NCBI GenBank assembly: GCA_942492635.1
Contig: CALOFP010000001.1
Location: 939,446-1,003,445 of the forward strand
Reading direction: 5' to 3'
DNA from: CALOFP01 sp942492635
GTDB lineage: Bacteria; UBP6; UBA1177; CALOFP01
Length of the DNA stretch: 64,000 bases
The notes under the pieces: generated by a model
The model's input: only the letters and a program-made list of their open reading frames with translations
Told to the model about the DNA's origin: nothing
Database searches by the model: none
Position numbers and translations under genes: made by a program
Shown: positions 41,852 to 51,818 of the stretch, in pieces
Position numbering within the stretch: the stretch's first letter is position 1
Layout of the letters: every line of letters begins with the position of its first letter

Positions 41852-43246
41852 TTACCCTTCAGAATTCTTGAAAACAAACGGATAGTTAACAACAACTATA
41901 CCGCCCCCTTTCGGATTGGGGAACCGTATTTTCTTTATCTGCCTTGCGACACAGCTTTCAACAGTCTGGTTGCCCATCGTCGTTCTGGAAACCTTTGAAC
42001 TGGAAACCTTTCCAGTCTTTGAGATTATGAACTTTACAACAATCTTTCCGAAAAGTTTCGGGTTCTTGTTAAGTTCTTTCTCGTAACACCAGCGTATCTT
42101 TGCAAGGTTTCTTCTTATATAGGCGTCTATGATTGCTCTGTCTAGAGCACCCATGATGACTGCCTGACCGCCACCGGCCCTGATTGCACTGCGTCTCTTT
42201 CCACCGATTTTTCCACCGGCCATTCCGTATCCGGAGGCTCCGCCGCCGCCCCCACGTCCTCTAGTTCCGAGACCACCGATTCCGAGGGCATTTCCACCAC
42301 CACCGGAACCGAAGCCTCTGGTTCCGAGTCCGCCTGAACCGAACTGATCAACTCCGGAAATACCTGTTACCGAACCGAGAGTCTTTTCCATTCCGGCTCC
42401 GAGACCACCGCCACCGAATACACGGTCGACAAGTGCCGCACCGGAAGAGAGAGCACCCATGATACCTGCGCTGTTGGCAACTTTCTCGTCGAGGCCTCTT
42501 CTTGCAGAACCCTGGGCGTTGGCTACGCGGCTCTTTTTATCACCTACTCGGCCTTCTTCTCCTAGAGACTTTCTTGCGGTGTTGGCCTCAGCAATACCTT
42601 CCTTCGGTTTTTCGAGTTTTACCTTCTTCTTCTCTTCTATCTCCTCAACCTCAACATCCTCTTCGTCATCACCGATGATAAGCTTTGCAAAGCGGTTATC
42701 TATCTCTGTGATATCAACCTCTATCGGAGGAGTCTCAACAACCATGTTGATGACGAAACCACCGACGAGAAAAACAAAAAGTAGAATCGCAACTACCGAA
42801 AAATCCGCATTCTGGAATAAGGGAGCAGGAACAACCTTCTCCTTTTCGGTCATCATTACAACTATCGATACATCACCGAACTCGACAACTATGTAATTGT
42901 TTTCGGTAACCTCAAACTCTGAACCAACTTCAGAAAGGTCCACCTTTCTGTCGTCTTTAACTGCATAGCCGGTAAAACCATTTTCCAGGGAAACTGTTTT
43001 TCCGGAAACAAGGTTGAAACTGCTTAAAGAGCAGATACTCTCGTCAAGAGGAGCATCGGTTTTCTTATCGTAACCTACCTTGAAAGTTCCCTTTCCCAAG
43101 CGCTTCTGGGACACAAGGATGGTCTTTCTATAGACAACGCGTACGATAACTTCATACTCTTTTCCGCCCTCTCTTGTTATGGGCGGTTCGGGAATAGGCG
43201 AAAGATCGTAGAGCAACCTTTTTCTGATCTTATCTTTCTCTGGCAT
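41852..43246 (-). CDS. TonB-like envelope-spanning protein with AgmX/PglI C-terminal domain (GltG/GltJ-like)
   Basis: A protein of about 464 residues. The start ATG at 43246 follows GAGG; a GTG four codons earlier is possible. N-terminal about 1-140: a strand-rich, possibly FHA-like cytoplasmic domain. One membrane helix (about 150-170, FSVVAILLFVFLVGGFVINMV). Then an acidic and Lys-rich linker, a Gly-rich low-complexity stretch (about 280-375), and a C-terminal AgmX/PglI domain with IRRNLAKIRWCYEKELNKNP and GKIVVKFIISKTGKVSSSKV. In Myxococcus such proteins link the inner-membrane motor of gliding to periplasmic partners. Here it follows a small secreted protein and three TPR proteins. Confidence 0.85.
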   Translation of the reverse strand: MPEKDKIRKRLLYDLSPIPEPPITREGGKEYEVIVRVVYRKTILVSQKRLGKGTFKVGYDKKTDAPLDESICSLSSFNLVSGKTVSLENGFTGYAVKDDRKVDLSEVGSEFEVTENNYIVVEFGDVSIVVMMTEKEKVVPAPLFQNADFSVVAILLFVFLVGGFVINMVVETPPIEVDITEIDNRFAKLIIGDDEEDVEVEEIEEKKKVKLEKPKEGIAEANTARKSLGEEGRVGDKKSRVANAQGSARRGLDEKVANSAGIMGALSSGAALVDRVFGGGGLGAGMEKTLGSVTGISGVDQFGSGGLGTRGFGSGGGGNALGIGGLGTRGRGGGGGASGYGMAGGKIGGKRRSAIRAGGGQAVIMGALDRAIIDAYIRRNLAKIRWCYEKELNKNPKLFGKIVVKFIISKTGKVSSSKVSRTTMGNQTVESCVARQIKKIRFPNPKGGGIVVVNYPFVFKNSEG

Positions 43247-43285
43247 GACTGGCCTCACATCTATTCAGTTAAATAACACTGTTCC

Positions 43286-43543
43286 TCAGTTTAAAATATC
43301 GACCGATTTAACAAGCTCCTTGTTGAAATCCTTCTTCATTTGAATAAGGGAAGCAAACTTCTTCTTGGTTCTATCCATAAGAAAAGAACCTGTTGGCTTC
43401 TTTATCTGCCCCTCGAGCATGACATCTTCGAAATCGATCACCGTAGTCTTTCTGTACTTAATCACACGCCCTTCTTCATCCATCTCTTCGGCAGCCATAA
43501 ACGACGTACCAAGAAGCAAGGCGACAAGCAGCAATCTTTTCAT
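43286..43543 (-). CDS. Small secreted protein of the Glt-like cluster
   Basis: An 85-residue protein with a signal peptide (MKRLLLVALLLGTSFMAAEE) and a short mature part with TTVIDFEDVMLEGQIKKPTG and SFLMDRTKKKFASLI. Small periplasmic proteins with this VIDFED-x-x-x-EG-x-x-x-KP pattern appear beside AgmX-like genes in myxobacteria, as far as I recall. The function is unknown. It lies between the TPR lipoprotein and the TonB-like gene in the same operon. Confidence 0.7.
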   Translation of the reverse strand: MKRLLLVALLLGTSFMAAEEMDEEGRVIKYRKTTVIDFEDVMLEGQIKKPTGSFLMDRTKKKFASLIQMKKDFNKELVKSVDILN

Positions 43544-43574
43544 AACTACCTCCCTAATCTATCTTTACTTACTA

Positions 43575-44747
43575 TTACTCTTCTTCACTCTCGACAGGTC
43601 TGATATTGACTTTGCCCTTTATGTAGGTATGAACAATGTGGTCATCGTCAACACCACCTGAAGCGGAAATAAACTTTCTAAAGAGCGCGTTAGCCTGAAC
43701 CTTTTTCTCCATATGATCGTAGTACAGAACACCAAGGTTGAAGTTTGCTATTGCGTTGTTAGGCTCTTTATCAAGAACCTTTTTGTACTCTTTCTCGGCT
43801 TCCTGAAAACGCCCCATTCCCCTGAGGGAGAGTGCAAGTCCTATTCTGGCATTCACGTTATCGGGATCCTGTGCAAGAACTATAGAGAAGCGCTGGTAGG
43901 CTGTCTGAGCATCACCGTATCTCATGGCTATAGAACCTACGTTATAGTTTGCACTCCTGTTCTCTGCATCATTTTGAAGAGCGATGTTTTTGAAGTAGAG
44001 CATGGCAAGAGAGTCGTTTTTGCTCTCTGAGTGAATGATTCCCATGTTGTTAGCAATACCAGCATCTTCTTTCTTAATATTGTATGAGTTCTGGGTAACC
44101 ATCGCTGCCAGTCCCATATCCCCCTTTTTCATATAGATAAGCCCTAGATTCTTTAGAGCATCAATGTCAGAAGGATCCTGAATGAGAATCTTGCGAACAG
44201 ACTGAATTGCGTTTATGTAGTCACCCTTTTTCAGGTAAAAGCCGGCAATTGCCGAGAGAACCGTCTTGTTTTTCGGATAATCTTCAAGAAACCTGTCGCA
44301 AACATCAACAGCTCTGTTATACTCAAGCTTATTGGCATAGATTGCAGCCTTGTTAATCACTGGACGAGCATAGGCCGGATCTATCTCCAAAGCCTTGTTG
44401 TAGTATTTTACCGCTTCGATGTCCTGGCCCTTCTGCTGGTAGGCAAGTCCAAGATTGAAATATAGGGTTGCGGATTTCGGATAGGCTTCCGTAGCTTTCT
44501 TGAAAAGCTGAATGGCCTTTTCGAAGTCTGCCTTTCCATTTTTCACCTTCAGTGCCTCGATACCTTTGGCTGTATAGTATTTCGCCCATTCTTCGGGAGA
44601 CTTCGGTTTCGATTTAACCACCAGTTTCTTCTTCTGCACCTTAGTTTTTTTTGCAACTTCTCCCTTTCCGGGGGTAGAGGCACAAGCTCCGACAAGAGAA
44701 ACAAGTACCAAAACAACAGCTATTCTTAAAAACATTGCAATTCTCAT
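43575..44747 (-). CDS. TPR lipoprotein (GltE/AglT-like)
   Basis: A 390-residue predicted lipoprotein with Cys22 in LVGACAS. A short Lys-rich linker is followed by about nine tetratricopeptide repeats (about 50-375), with typical A-x-x-x-L-G-x-x-Y and A-x-x-x-(Y/F)-x-x-A-L positions (LYFNLGLAYQQKGQDIEAVKYYNKALEIDP). The scaffold is expected at the periplasmic face of the outer membrane. The place in the cluster, between a giant TPR protein and a TonB-like protein, resembles AglT/GltE in the Myxococcus gliding cluster. GGAGG lies ten bases before the start. Confidence 0.8.
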   Translation of the reverse strand: MRIAMFLRIAVVLVLVSLVGACASTPGKGEVAKKTKVQKKKLVVKSKPKSPEEWAKYYTAKGIEALKVKNGKADFEKAIQLFKKATEAYPKSATLYFNLGLAYQQKGQDIEAVKYYNKALEIDPAYARPVINKAAIYANKLEYNRAVDVCDRFLEDYPKNKTVLSAIAGFYLKKGDYINAIQSVRKILIQDPSDIDALKNLGLIYMKKGDMGLAAMVTQNSYNIKKEDAGIANNMGIIHSESKNDSLAMLYFKNIALQNDAENRSANYNVGSIAMRYGDAQTAYQRFSIVLAQDPDNVNARIGLALSLRGMGRFQEAEKEYKKVLDKEPNNAIANFNLGVLYYDHMEKKVQANALFRKFISASGGVDDDHIVHTYIKGKVNIRPVESEEE

Positions 44748-44765
44748 TATGACTTTCCCTCCTTG

Positions 44766-47700
44766 CTACTTTGCTGCAGTTCTTTTTTCATCAGCCTTTT
44801 TCTTTTGAGGAACAGCCTTTGGAGTTGTAGCCTTATTGTTGTTCAGGCGATCCTTCAAGCGCTTTCTCTCTTCTTCGGATATCTTCTTGAATTTAATATC
44901 CATATCGATTCGGCCGATCTGTGAAGATGTTTCTATGGCATTCGCAGACGGTACAATCTCGTTCTCGTCGTAATACTTACCTGCCGTCTCTTCCTGGAAG
45001 AACCGGAGCTGATACTTGGACTTTTTAACCCACTCGTTGTAGACGGAAGTCTGATATCCCTTTATCATTGCCGTTTCAAAAGCCTCAACAGCCTTCTTCC
45101 TAGCATTGAGTGCGTAGGTATCAAGTTTTTCCTTGAACTTCTGAATCTGGCCTTCGGTCATACCAGGAAAAAGAGTAACGTTGAACATCTGGTCCGTAAG
45201 ATCCTTATAGATCATACCGATGTAATAGAGCGCCGCAGGTGTGAGCCTTGGAGATTTCGTAGCGGCGATTACCGCGGTGTACTTTTTCTCAAGAGCGGCC
45301 ACCTTTTTCATCTTTGTCTCAATTTTTTCCTGAGACTCTGTGTTGTAACGTTTCCACTCCTTCATGGCAGCTTCCTTCCACTTACGTTCGGAAGCATCAA
45401 GATCCTTGTCGTCATACCACATGACGTCATATCCGCGCATTTTCTTTTTTACTTTGATCTGGAAATTTACCGTCATGTACTCTTTGAATTCGGGCTCAAG
45501 CTCCTCGATCATAGCCTTTGCGATTATGTCTCGGCTAACTTCGTCAAGGGCTTTATCCTCTTTAAACTTTCCTTTCTTTGCAATCTGAAGAACCTTGTCG
45601 ATATTTTCGTAATATTCTTCTTTGTTATTCTGTTCTTCCGCCATCTTAATGAAAGCGCTGTAAACAAAATAGATGTTGTTCGGATCACCTTTAGCTATTT
45701 CTACCTCAAGATCACCCTCAACTTCCTTCTTTTCACCCTTTTCATTTATGAAATAGAAGTCCTTGAGACCTTTGATTTCTGTATGATTGTCAAGGAAGTT
45801 TCGGAAACCCTTTTTAGCCTTATCATAGAAGGTTTTTCCCTTTCTCATCCAGATGGAACCGTACTGTAGAGCAAGTTTCATCTTATCGTTATCATCTTTT
45901 GCATATTTCTCCACATAGAGCTTATAGTTATCGATCGCTTTCTCTGTGTCGTTGAGTTTTTCAAGGTATATTGCAGCATCATGAACTGCATCGCCTGCAT
46001 TCTTATGATCAGGAGCCTTTTCAACGAAATCAAGATAGAGCTGCGCAGCCTTATCATAATATGCGATTGCAGCATAGTTCTTCGCAAGCTGGAACATGAT
46101 GTCTTTACGGAGTTTGGAGTTTTTATAGATATTGTCACTCTCTCTTAGAAAACGTTCCTGAACTCTGATGGCCTTGTATATATCTCCGCCTTTTACATAG
46201 TATGAATTTGCATTGTAGAGTGAAACATCGTTGTATTTCGACTTCGGAAATTCGGTTACGAATGCAAGATATCTTTCCGCCGATTCAATATACTTCCCCT
46301 TCTTTGCCGGAACTTCCGCAGCATAGAAAGTGGCCATAACCTTGAATCTTTCAAGATCTTTTTTAAGCTTCGGCCGCCCGGAGATGAGTGCAGTATTCCG
46401 GAGGAAGCTTCTTGCCTTATCACTGATTGCTTCCCAATCTTCCGTAATATTCAAACTGTCCATGATAAGGTTTGCCGAATACTCTGCAAGATTGTCTCTA
46501 GGATACTTCTTGACGATCATCTCGAAACTGGGCACAGCCTTGTCAAAGTGGTTGAATGCATAGTATGTAATAGCCTGTTTATATATGATATCGACAAGAT
46601 ACTTGGAGTGAGGAATATTCTTGATGTATGTTTCTGTTGCTTTTATGAACTTCTGGTGAAGTTCCGGAAGTTTTTTCTTTTCAAACTTAACAACAGCTTT
46701 CTTATCCTTTTTATCCTTTCCTGCTACATGAATCTTGCTTTCATCGATCTCATTTTTACCTTTACTGGCATTGAGTCGCTTCTTTGCTTCTTCCCTTGCC
46801 CTTTTCTGATCCTTTGCAAGAAGGGCTCCGAAACAGGCTACAGCACCATATGAAGAATCCTCGAAGTGGGACCCTTTGGGATCTGTATCTGCAACTATCT
46901 GATACTGATCTCCTGCCTTTGTATACTGCTTTGTGTCATAGAGCATCTCGGCGTAGTTAAAACGCATATTGTAAGAATCTTCCGCCTTCGGAAAATATTT
47001 AAGGTATATGGGATATAGCTCCGCAACGATAGTCCAAGTCTGTTTTGCATTTGTCTTCCTTGCCTCTGTATGGTATTCGACAAGAAGACGTTTCAAATTG
47101 AATTCAGAAGTCTGTCGCGCACTCTCCAGATCGGAAGATTCCTTCTGATTCGCCTTAACCCAGCTGGCTTCCGGGTCTGCATACTTTTTAACAAGTACAA
47201 GAACCTCCTCACGCACGGCATCCTTATTGTTGAGCTTTTTATACGCTTCAACAATTTGTTTCTGCCATGACGGGGCTCTTCTGTCGTTAGGCTCTTCAGT
47301 AAGAAGCTTGCGATATATTTTTATCGCATCTTCACTTCTGTCCTGTTCGTCATAAATACTGGACAGACGGGAAAGAACCATTATGTAGTATTTTTTATCT
47401 TTAACGATATTCTTAAAATACCTTTCGGCATCATCTACATTTCCCGCTTCAGCATATGGACGAACCATATCCTTGAGGGCATCTTCCTTCAAAGAGATCT
47501 TCTTGCTCTTGCTGGAGAATGCAACCGTCGCCTGAAAAGTTTTAATTGACTGTTCGTATTCACCTACGTTGTAGAGACACCATCCATATTTGTAGAGAGC
47601 AAATCCGTAGAACTTGTTTGTCTTGTATCTGTCAACAATAGCCTTGTAATTCGGCATTGCCTTGAAGACATTGTTGTTGTTGAACCAGTACTCGCCCATT

Positions 47701-48278
47701 TCGAAGTAAGCATCAGCTGCGTACTTTGAATTCTTGAACTTTTCAACAACAAGTTTGTAGTAACGTATTGCAGGAAGAGACTGACCAACCTCCATGAGGT
47801 TCGACGCCATGAAGAAATAAACCTCATCAAGTCCAGTATAACCGTCATACTTTTTGATGATGTATTTGCAGACGTCTATAGCCTCTTTGTTCCACTTCCA
47901 TGCCGGCTTGAGATCAAGTTCCGGCATAGGAGCGCTGGGATCATTAAGCTCGTAGTATTTATCGGTTTTCTTATTGTACTCTTCCATCACTACGGCCTTT
48001 ATGCCTCTTGCTTTCTCCCAGTACAACTCGGCGAGTCGCCTGTAAACTCCGGCTTTCGCCGGACCTTCCGGATACTCCTTGATGAGTTCTTTCAGCTGAT
48101 TTATAGCTGAATCTCTCTTTTTCATGGACTTAGAATCGGTCTTAACCTCATACACGTCCATCTTTGTCTTTGAAGGTCCTGAATTATCTTCAGACGTATC
48201 TCTTTTTTTCCTGGCACCGAAGGCAACCGTGGAAATTAAAAGAGCGGTTATTAAGAATATCAGTCTTTTCCTATTCAT
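44766..48278 (-). CDS. Giant secreted TPR protein (AgmU/AgmK-like)
   Basis: A 1170-residue protein with a signal peptide (MNRKRLIFLITALLISTVAFG). Nearly the whole length is TPR-like helical repeats of the outer-membrane-lipoprotein type, with many F-Y-x-x-G, A-x-x-Y and F-P-x-S-K-Y-x-D phrases. The C-terminal 200 residues are Lys-rich, and the end is very basic (PKAVPQKKKADEKRTAAK). It resembles the large periplasmic TPR proteins GltD (AgmU) and GltI (AgmK) of gliding clusters. It is the third gene of the operon. Confidence 0.8.
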   Translation of the reverse strand: MNRKRLIFLITALLISTVAFGARKKRDTSEDNSGPSKTKMDVYEVKTDSKSMKKRDSAINQLKELIKEYPEGPAKAGVYRRLAELYWEKARGIKAVVMEEYNKKTDKYYELNDPSAPMPELDLKPAWKWNKEAIDVCKYIIKKYDGYTGLDEVYFFMASNLMEVGQSLPAIRYYKLVVEKFKNSKYAADAYFEMGEYWFNNNNVFKAMPNYKAIVDRYKTNKFYGFALYKYGWCLYNVGEYEQSIKTFQATVAFSSKSKKISLKEDALKDMVRPYAEAGNVDDAERYFKNIVKDKKYYIMVLSRLSSIYDEQDRSEDAIKIYRKLLTEEPNDRRAPSWQKQIVEAYKKLNNKDAVREEVLVLVKKYADPEASWVKANQKESSDLESARQTSEFNLKRLLVEYHTEARKTNAKQTWTIVAELYPIYLKYFPKAEDSYNMRFNYAEMLYDTKQYTKAGDQYQIVADTDPKGSHFEDSSYGAVACFGALLAKDQKRAREEAKKRLNASKGKNEIDESKIHVAGKDKKDKKAVVKFEKKKLPELHQKFIKATETYIKNIPHSKYLVDIIYKQAITYYAFNHFDKAVPSFEMIVKKYPRDNLAEYSANLIMDSLNITEDWEAISDKARSFLRNTALISGRPKLKKDLERFKVMATFYAAEVPAKKGKYIESAERYLAFVTEFPKSKYNDVSLYNANSYYVKGGDIYKAIRVQERFLRESDNIYKNSKLRKDIMFQLAKNYAAIAYYDKAAQLYLDFVEKAPDHKNAGDAVHDAAIYLEKLNDTEKAIDNYKLYVEKYAKDDNDKMKLALQYGSIWMRKGKTFYDKAKKGFRNFLDNHTEIKGLKDFYFINEKGEKKEVEGDLEVEIAKGDPNNIYFVYSAFIKMAEEQNNKEEYYENIDKVLQIAKKGKFKEDKALDEVSRDIIAKAMIEELEPEFKEYMTVNFQIKVKKKMRGYDVMWYDDKDLDASERKWKEAAMKEWKRYNTESQEKIETKMKKVAALEKKYTAVIAATKSPRLTPAALYYIGMIYKDLTDQMFNVTLFPGMTEGQIQKFKEKLDTYALNARKKAVEAFETAMIKGYQTSVYNEWVKKSKYQLRFFQEETAGKYYDENEIVPSANAIETSSQIGRIDMDIKFKKISEEERKRLKDRLNNNKATTPKAVPQKKKADEKRTAAK

Positions 48279-48307
48279 AACGGCCAGTTCCCCTATAAGT
48301 TTCCATG

Positions 48308-49939
48308 TTATTTATCAATACATGCACTCTCTATGTTGTAAAAATAGTACCCGAGCTCATCTTCCCAATACTCTCCGTCAAACGGCCAGTAGTGGGCGTT
48401 ATCAGGAACCGCAGGTGAAAATGACTTCTCTTCTTTCTTTGATGCCTCGGCAAGCCTCTTTCCGTACAGCTCCTCTTTCTCGGCCATCATCTTTTCACGA
48501 TCTGTCATCTCAAACTTGATAGCTTTACCATTAGCGATAAGCATCTTCAAATCCGTGGAAGTATCCTTGATAAAAGATACAACCCACTTTCCAGCCTCAT
48601 TTCTCAAGTTGGCGAGCTGCAAAGTCATCTTCTTGTGAATATCTTTTGCTATGGGGCTGTTCTTAAAGAAATCAGGACTGGATTCTATTATAGACAACTC
48701 TTTTTCAACTTCTTTTATATGGTTATACTGCTTTATAAACCTCGGCTCGTTCAGTATAAAACGAACTATAGCTACGGGTAGAGATTTCATACTTTTCCCT
48801 TGAGCAGCATCCCTATTCATATGAAGGACATCACTATACACTTCAACCCCTGTCTTTGTACTTACCTTTTCAAGGTAACTGTCCATCATGTCACGATATC
48901 CGGGATACCTGCTGAAGAAATTCTCAACAACTGCATTAACCATATCATATCTGCAAAGCGTGTAATATGTAACAGCCTCAACGATATTCAACTCGGGAAA
49001 ATAGACATCCTTAAAGAATGGTGATCTGAGCGTTACGACAGTTCCAAGAGTCGAATCAAAACGGCTGATCATCATTGAAGCCCACGTTCTTGCGAAAAGA
49101 GCGTTAAACCACTGGTTATTGTCTCTATCAACATTGTTGAAGTAGTTGAGAGAAACATTAAACATCGCAACCTTGTTCTTAACTTTGTCATCAAAGGCTG
49201 CAGCATAATAGAGTTCTCCCAATGCAAGTTCAGCGAGTCCTTTCAACTTTCCTATATCAGCTCCAAGGTACTTATCGTCAGGCATTTCCTTTATCTTCAA
49301 AAAACTTTTCATAGCCTGCGCATACATCTTTTGCCGAACCTGAATAACTCCTGTAAAATAGACTGAAGCAGGATAGAACGAACTGTAATCCTTTACATTT
49401 GAAAACATCTTCAATGATGCTTCATCGTTTTTGTTGTAGAAATAAATCTTCCCTAGATAAAACTGCAATTCATTTGCAAACTTCTTGGGAAGATTCTCAG
49501 GCTTAACATTCTGAAGAACTGCAAACAGCGTCTGTTCATCATTAGTCTTGTATGAAACAGCAAGAAGCTTCAGAAGGGAAGAAACAAAATAATGATTCTG
49601 GGGCCCTTCAAAAAGGATCTCTGAGAGCTGATATTCAGATGCCTGATAGAGCCCCATTCTGAAAAGCGCCTCTGCATAGTAGTAACGTGCAGTTTCATGA
49701 AGGCGGGCCCACTCCTTGTTCTCGAGAATATCCTTAAATCCTACCACGGCCTTCATGTATTCGCCGTTATTATAGGCCTCGATAGTCTCTTGAACCTTTC
49801 CAGGCATTCCATATACCAGCGAAGAATCTATTTTCTCATATCTTTTCATCTCCCTCTCTCTCATAGTGAGCTGTTCCGCACAAGAAGAGAGAAAGAGAAA
49901 GCCAATCAACAAAGTAAAGGCTAAGACCTTAATCTTCAT
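48308..49939 (-). CDS. TPR-containing lipoprotein of the Glt-like cluster
   Basis: A 543-residue predicted lipoprotein with lipobox LSSC (Cys20). TPR-like repeats cover about 45-330 (TARYYYAEALFRMGLYQASEYQLSEIL, ELQFYLGKIYFYNKNDEASLKMFSNV). The C-terminal 200 residues are helical and not clearly TPR (VEKELSIIESSPDFFKNSPIAKDIHKKM). The last residues include aromatic clusters (HYWPFDGEYWEDELGYYFYN). GGGGGT precedes the start. It lies between the first barrel protein and the giant TPR protein. Confidence 0.78.
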   Translation of the reverse strand: MKIKVLAFTLLIGFLFLSSCAEQLTMREREMKRYEKIDSSLVYGMPGKVQETIEAYNNGEYMKAVVGFKDILENKEWARLHETARYYYAEALFRMGLYQASEYQLSEILFEGPQNHYFVSSLLKLLAVSYKTNDEQTLFAVLQNVKPENLPKKFANELQFYLGKIYFYNKNDEASLKMFSNVKDYSSFYPASVYFTGVIQVRQKMYAQAMKSFLKIKEMPDDKYLGADIGKLKGLAELALGELYYAAAFDDKVKNKVAMFNVSLNYFNNVDRDNNQWFNALFARTWASMMISRFDSTLGTVVTLRSPFFKDVYFPELNIVEAVTYYTLCRYDMVNAVVENFFSRYPGYRDMMDSYLEKVSTKTGVEVYSDVLHMNRDAAQGKSMKSLPVAIVRFILNEPRFIKQYNHIKEVEKELSIIESSPDFFKNSPIAKDIHKKMTLQLANLRNEAGKWVVSFIKDTSTDLKMLIANGKAIKFEMTDREKMMAEKEELYGKRLAEASKKEEKSFSPAVPDNAHYWPFDGEYWEDELGYYFYNIESACIDK

Positions 49940-49959
49940 ATTACTACCCCCTAGGATGT

Positions 49960-50808
49960 TTACTCAAAAGGTAAAAGCATGCTGAAATTAACAGTAAAAA
50001 GAAGATCAGTTTTTAAGTAACTTCTTTTAGCTTCACCACCAGATTTCTTCCTTTCATCCTGCATTGCAAACCAGTCGCAAAGAAAATCTACAGCGAAGTT
50101 TTTTGTGAGAAATAGTTTAAATCCAAGCCCCGCATTTACTGCAAAGTTTCCCTTATCCTCTGTTTCTTTTCCCATCTCCTGTTCAACCTGATAGTAATAT
50201 CCACCAAGAGCTACATTAACATCAAACTTTGGCGTATAATTCCCAAAAAGACTAAGTTTGCCATAAAAAGGAGTCATTAGAACCGACAAGCCACCTGCAA
50301 GTTTCATATTGCTGGATGAAATAGCTGCATCAACCTCCTCAACCTGCTCTCTTGTCTCCCTTTCTGTAGCAACTGCACCATAAAGGAATCGCCCCTTCAG
50401 AGCAAAATGTTCGGTAATATGGTAGGTAACGTGAGCACTTCCTGCTATAACATTATCCCAGTCACCGTTAATGAATCCAACACCTGCTCCAATTTCAAAA
50501 CGACCATCCTTTTCCACATATTTTTTCTGAACAACCTTAATCTTCTTCTTTTCATTTATGTTTAATGATCGCATCTTCTCTTCTTTCTTAGGATCAACTT
50601 TTACATCCTTCTCCGAAAGAGAAGCGGTCTTGGGAGCAGTGCTTTCCTTTTTTTGCTCCTCATCTCCTTCATCCTTTACTTCTTCCTTAGTCTCCTCTTT
50701 CTCCTCTTCACTTCCACCCTCAAGATCAAAAAGATCTCCTGCATTTAAGGACATTGAAAACAAGAAAGCCAACACCCATACAAAAATAGCCAATCTTCTC
50801 TCTCTCAT
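49960..50808 (-). CDS. Outer-membrane beta-barrel protein with charged N-terminal linker, first gene of the Glt-like cluster
   Basis: A 282-residue protein. A signal peptide (to about residue 23, SMSLNAG) is followed by an acidic then Lys-rich linker (about 25-100) and a C-terminal barrel of about 180 residues beginning FEIGAGVGFINGDWDNVIAG and ending NFSMLLPFE. It resembles the myxobacterial outer-membrane barrel domain family seen with gliding genes (GltA/GltB-like). The charged linker is unusual for a plain barrel and may dock to a periplasmic TPR protein. Promoter at 50855-50883. Confidence 0.78.
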   Translation of the reverse strand: MRERRLAIFVWVLAFLFSMSLNAGDLFDLEGGSEEEKEETKEEVKDEGDEEQKKESTAPKTASLSEKDVKVDPKKEEKMRSLNINEKKKIKVVQKKYVEKDGRFEIGAGVGFINGDWDNVIAGSAHVTYHITEHFALKGRFLYGAVATERETREQVEEVDAAISSSNMKLAGGLSVLMTPFYGKLSLFGNYTPKFDVNVALGGYYYQVEQEMGKETEDKGNFAVNAGLGFKLFLTKNFAVDFLCDWFAMQDERKKSGGEAKRSYLKTDLLFTVNFSMLLPFE

Positions 50809-51818
50809 TGTTCCTTACCTTTTGAATAGTTAATACACCAACAAACTCTGCGTTAGACTATGTCATTTTTTTTCTATTGTCAAGATTTTTTAAGGCAGTT
50901 ATGATTTTTTTACTCTCTTTTTTCATATATATTAAATGCCTTAGCTTTTCTTTTATCTGCACATCCAAAGAAATTAAAATTACGAATAAAGATATTCAGT
51001 CAATGCTCTTTAAGGCTCATGCAGCAATATGCCAGGGATTAATTATTAAAATTTTCAGTGAAACTTCATTCACAACAACATCTCATTAAAAGAAGCCCCT
51101 ATCGACTTCAATATATGCTCTTGATTAATCCGAATACGTTAACTAAGCCATCACTAAATTTTTGCTAGTTAGAAACATGAATCTACGAGCAAGAACGTAT
51201 AGAGGCTTTTTTCATTCTCATTTATAAATCCTACCCAATTCATGTTATTATTTTTGTCTTTCTGTACATCAATCACTTGCAGGATCAAGGATTGAAAGTG
51301 GCAATTTGAATTACAACGACCATACATCCTATTTGATATGGTCAATGAAAATATCCAACACTTCAATAATTAGAAACTTTAATTAGAAGCTTCTCGATTA
51401 TTTAAAAAATATTAAGCTGAAAACCCAAAGTTCTTTTGTAGAGTAAAACAGATCTGTATGGTACATCCAAAAACGATCAAGTAAGTCAAGATCTATTTTG
51501 GTTCACTTTTTTGTTGATTGTGCAATAATTGAAACAGATATATAGACTGGTAGATAATCAAAGATATTGTGTCAAACAGCATCTCAAACCACATTCTCTT
51601 TTCTCCATAACTGTCCGCCAAATAAAAGAATTGATTGTATTATTGAAGCTGATAATCATAAAGCGATTCCTCCCAAATACAGATTTACTCTATAATTGAG
51701 AGATAAAGGAAATCGTCAAAAATAGTATAATTCAAAAATCACATTATATTTTGGATGATATTTTTTGAAAATCACAGTCGTAGTAAAACAACTTGCTGAT
51801 CGAAAGAAACTAAAAAAA
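50809..51818. other. One kilobase without a recognisable gene
   Basis: Apart from the promoter at 50855-50883 I see nothing convincing. The stretch is AT-rich with many stops in all frames. Possible short frames (for example 51169-51366 minus) have no ribosome binding site and no family features. It separates the Glt-like cluster from the rRNA region. Confidence 0.6.
50855..50883 (-). promoter_or_regulatory. Promoter of the Glt-like cluster
   Basis: Minus-strand perfect TTGACA (50878-50883) and TAGTCT (50855-50860), 17-bp spacer, 47 bases before the start codon at 50808. Confidence 0.5.

Noticed and set aside
51169..51366. 65-residue minus-strand frame in the 1-kb gap
   Set aside because: No ribosome binding site, no family features, and random-looking composition in an AT-rich stretch.
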